A DNA stretch of 64,000 bases. Origin: Planctomycetota bacterium (GTDB lineage Bacteria; Planctomycetota; UBA1135; GCA-002686595). Made by a program: the position numbers and the translations under genes. Location of the stretch: positions 248,001 through 312,000 of the forward strand of contig JAKLKU010000006.1 in NCBI GenBank assembly GCA_023150475.1, written 5' to 3'. The notes below the pieces were generated by a model, which was not told the DNA's origin, did no database searches, and was given only the letters and a program-made list of their open reading frames with translations. Below, in pieces: positions 63,169-64,000 of this stretch (the stretch's first letter is position 1; every line of letters begins with the position of its first letter).

Positions 63169-63774
63169 TCAAAGCGGGCAGTCGGTGCAACCGGCGATGT
63201 ACGCGCCGTACGCCGTGACGACGGCGTGCCACGTGCCGTCGGTCGATTGGGTCAACGACGTGACCTTGTAGCCGGTCAGCACGCTGATGAACGGGACGCA
63301 TTGCCCGGGAACCGGGCACGGCGGGCACTTCACCTTGCTGAACGCCCACAGCTTGTCGTTGCAGTCGTCGAACGCGGCCAGGTACGCCGCGCCCGCCGTC
63401 GCGCCCCAACCTTGACCGCTGACGCCGTTCTTCGGCGTGACGACTCCGACGCCCTCGCCGCACTTCACGGCGATCGCATCACCCGCGTCGCCGTCGCCGT
63501 CGTCCGCGACCGCGTGTTCGTCTTCCGAGTGCGTGATCGCAAACGAGACGAACTCGCCCGTCGAGCTCAACATGCGCTCGACGAAAGCCTCGGTCTCGGG
63601 CGCGAACGGGTCCATGCGATCCAACGAGACGAGAGCTCGAGGACGCAGCGGGTTCGATTCGCCGGCGCTGACCGAGGAGTCGGCCGCCGTCGCGGTACTC
63701 GCCGAAGCGCTGACTGCGACCAAGACCGAACCGAACACGAGTGCGGCGAACGCGGACAACCAACCGAGCTTCAT
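63169..63774 (-). CDS. small secreted cysteine-containing protein, unknown function
   Basis: The protein has 201 residues. ATG 63774 has AGGGAG 9 nt upstream and starts a clear signal peptide cut near A-S-A. The mature part begins with a Ser/Ala-rich linker, then an acidic D-D-G-D-G-D-A-G-D stretch near residue 93 that could bind calcium. The C-terminal half has seven Cys, arranged as C-x(n)-C, C-P-P-C-x4-C and C-T-D-C, suggesting disulfides. I recognise no family. The upstream 226 bp to the window edge hold no gene, only a GTGACG/CGTCAC hairpin at 63818-63835. Confidence 0.7.
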   Translation of the reverse strand: MKLGWLSAFAALVFGSVLVAVSASASTATAADSSVSAGESNPLRPRALVSLDRMDPFAPETEAFVERMLSSTGEFVSFAITHSEDEHAVADDGDGDAGDAIAVKCGEGVGVVTPKNGVSGQGWGATAGAAYLAAFDDCNDKLWAFSKVKCPPCPVPGQCVPFISVLTGYKVTSLTQSTDGTWHAVVTAYGAYIAGCTDCPL

Positions 63775-64000
63775 GATGATGGACTCCCTGAAAATGAGTG
63801 AATCGAGCGAATCCCGTGTGACGGATGGTCGTCACTCCGGGCATGAACGTTCGCCCTTCGAGTGCTCTCGAAGTTGCAGCTCGGTCGCAGATCTCGCGGT
63901 GCCGAAGAGCCGCGTCGAAAGGGATACTGCCCCGCGTCGTTGCGCCGAAAATCTGAGTGCGGCTGAAACCAAAACGGGTTGTGGCGGTCTTCGTCTGGCG

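Overview
The window is gene-dense, GC-rich DNA from a diderm bacterium. A TonB-dependent receptor, many lipobox lipoproteins, a LolC/LolD-type lipoprotein-release transporter and secreted beta-propeller and beta-helix proteins all imply an outer membrane. Several large secreted proteins of no recognised family, the C-terminal domain of the beta-propeller protein and an archaeal/fungal-type aspartate-semialdehyde dehydrogenase make a member of Planctomycetota the best guess. That assignment is inference, because no rRNA gene is present. I see no phage, transposon, integron or CRISPR array; this is ordinary chromosome with short operons and four tRNA genes.

Layout. 1-5 kb: the end of an NFACT/RqcH-type gene, a TPR lipoprotein, then (minus strand) an ECF sigma factor, its zinc-finger anti-sigma factor and a secreted PDZ protein. 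5-13 kb: accA (-), purL-purQ (+) with purD (-) nearby, a DUF3568-type lipoprotein, and a TIGR04283-like glycosyltransferase translationally coupled to a Fur-family regulator. 13-18 kb: tRNA-Pro and tRNA-Arg, then a FecA-like TonB receptor followed 2 bp later by a lipoprotein built of two copies of a TIM-barrel glycosidase-like module. 18-25 kb: a methyltransferase, a GT2-TPR protein, a GH113-like glycosidase, tRNA-Arg and a membrane-bound spermidine-synthase-like protein with TPRs.

25-34 kb: one long minus-strand operon, leuS - tldE - tldD - GT39-like - RNase R-like. 33.8-40 kb: tRNA-Ala, a beta-helix lipoprotein and lysS-lolC-lolD. 40-45 kb (minus strand): xseB-ispA-dxs-nadK-aldo/keto reductase, the early isoprenoid supply operon. 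45-47 kb: a 596-bp gene-free stretch with six perfect 12-bp tandem repeats, then a B12-binding-domain radical SAM protein.

47-52.6 kb: btuF-btuC-btuD behind a cobalamin riboswitch and a near-consensus sigma-70 promoter, followed by a large membrane protein. 52.6-59 kb: an unknown secreted protein, an OsmC-family protein, an amidohydrolase lipoprotein and an SDR that diverge around three 19-bp repeats, and a secreted beta-propeller protein. 59-64 kb: asd-lysC diverging from a four-S1-domain RNA-binding protein, and a small secreted cysteine-rich protein.

Genes in operons commonly overlap by 4 bp (ATGA, GTGA, TTGA). Several isolated genes have a TANNNT box 6-10 nt before the start codon and no Shine-Dalgarno sequence, which suggests leaderless transcripts. 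The most interesting uncharacterised unit is the TonB receptor plus duplicated TIM-barrel lipoprotein pair.
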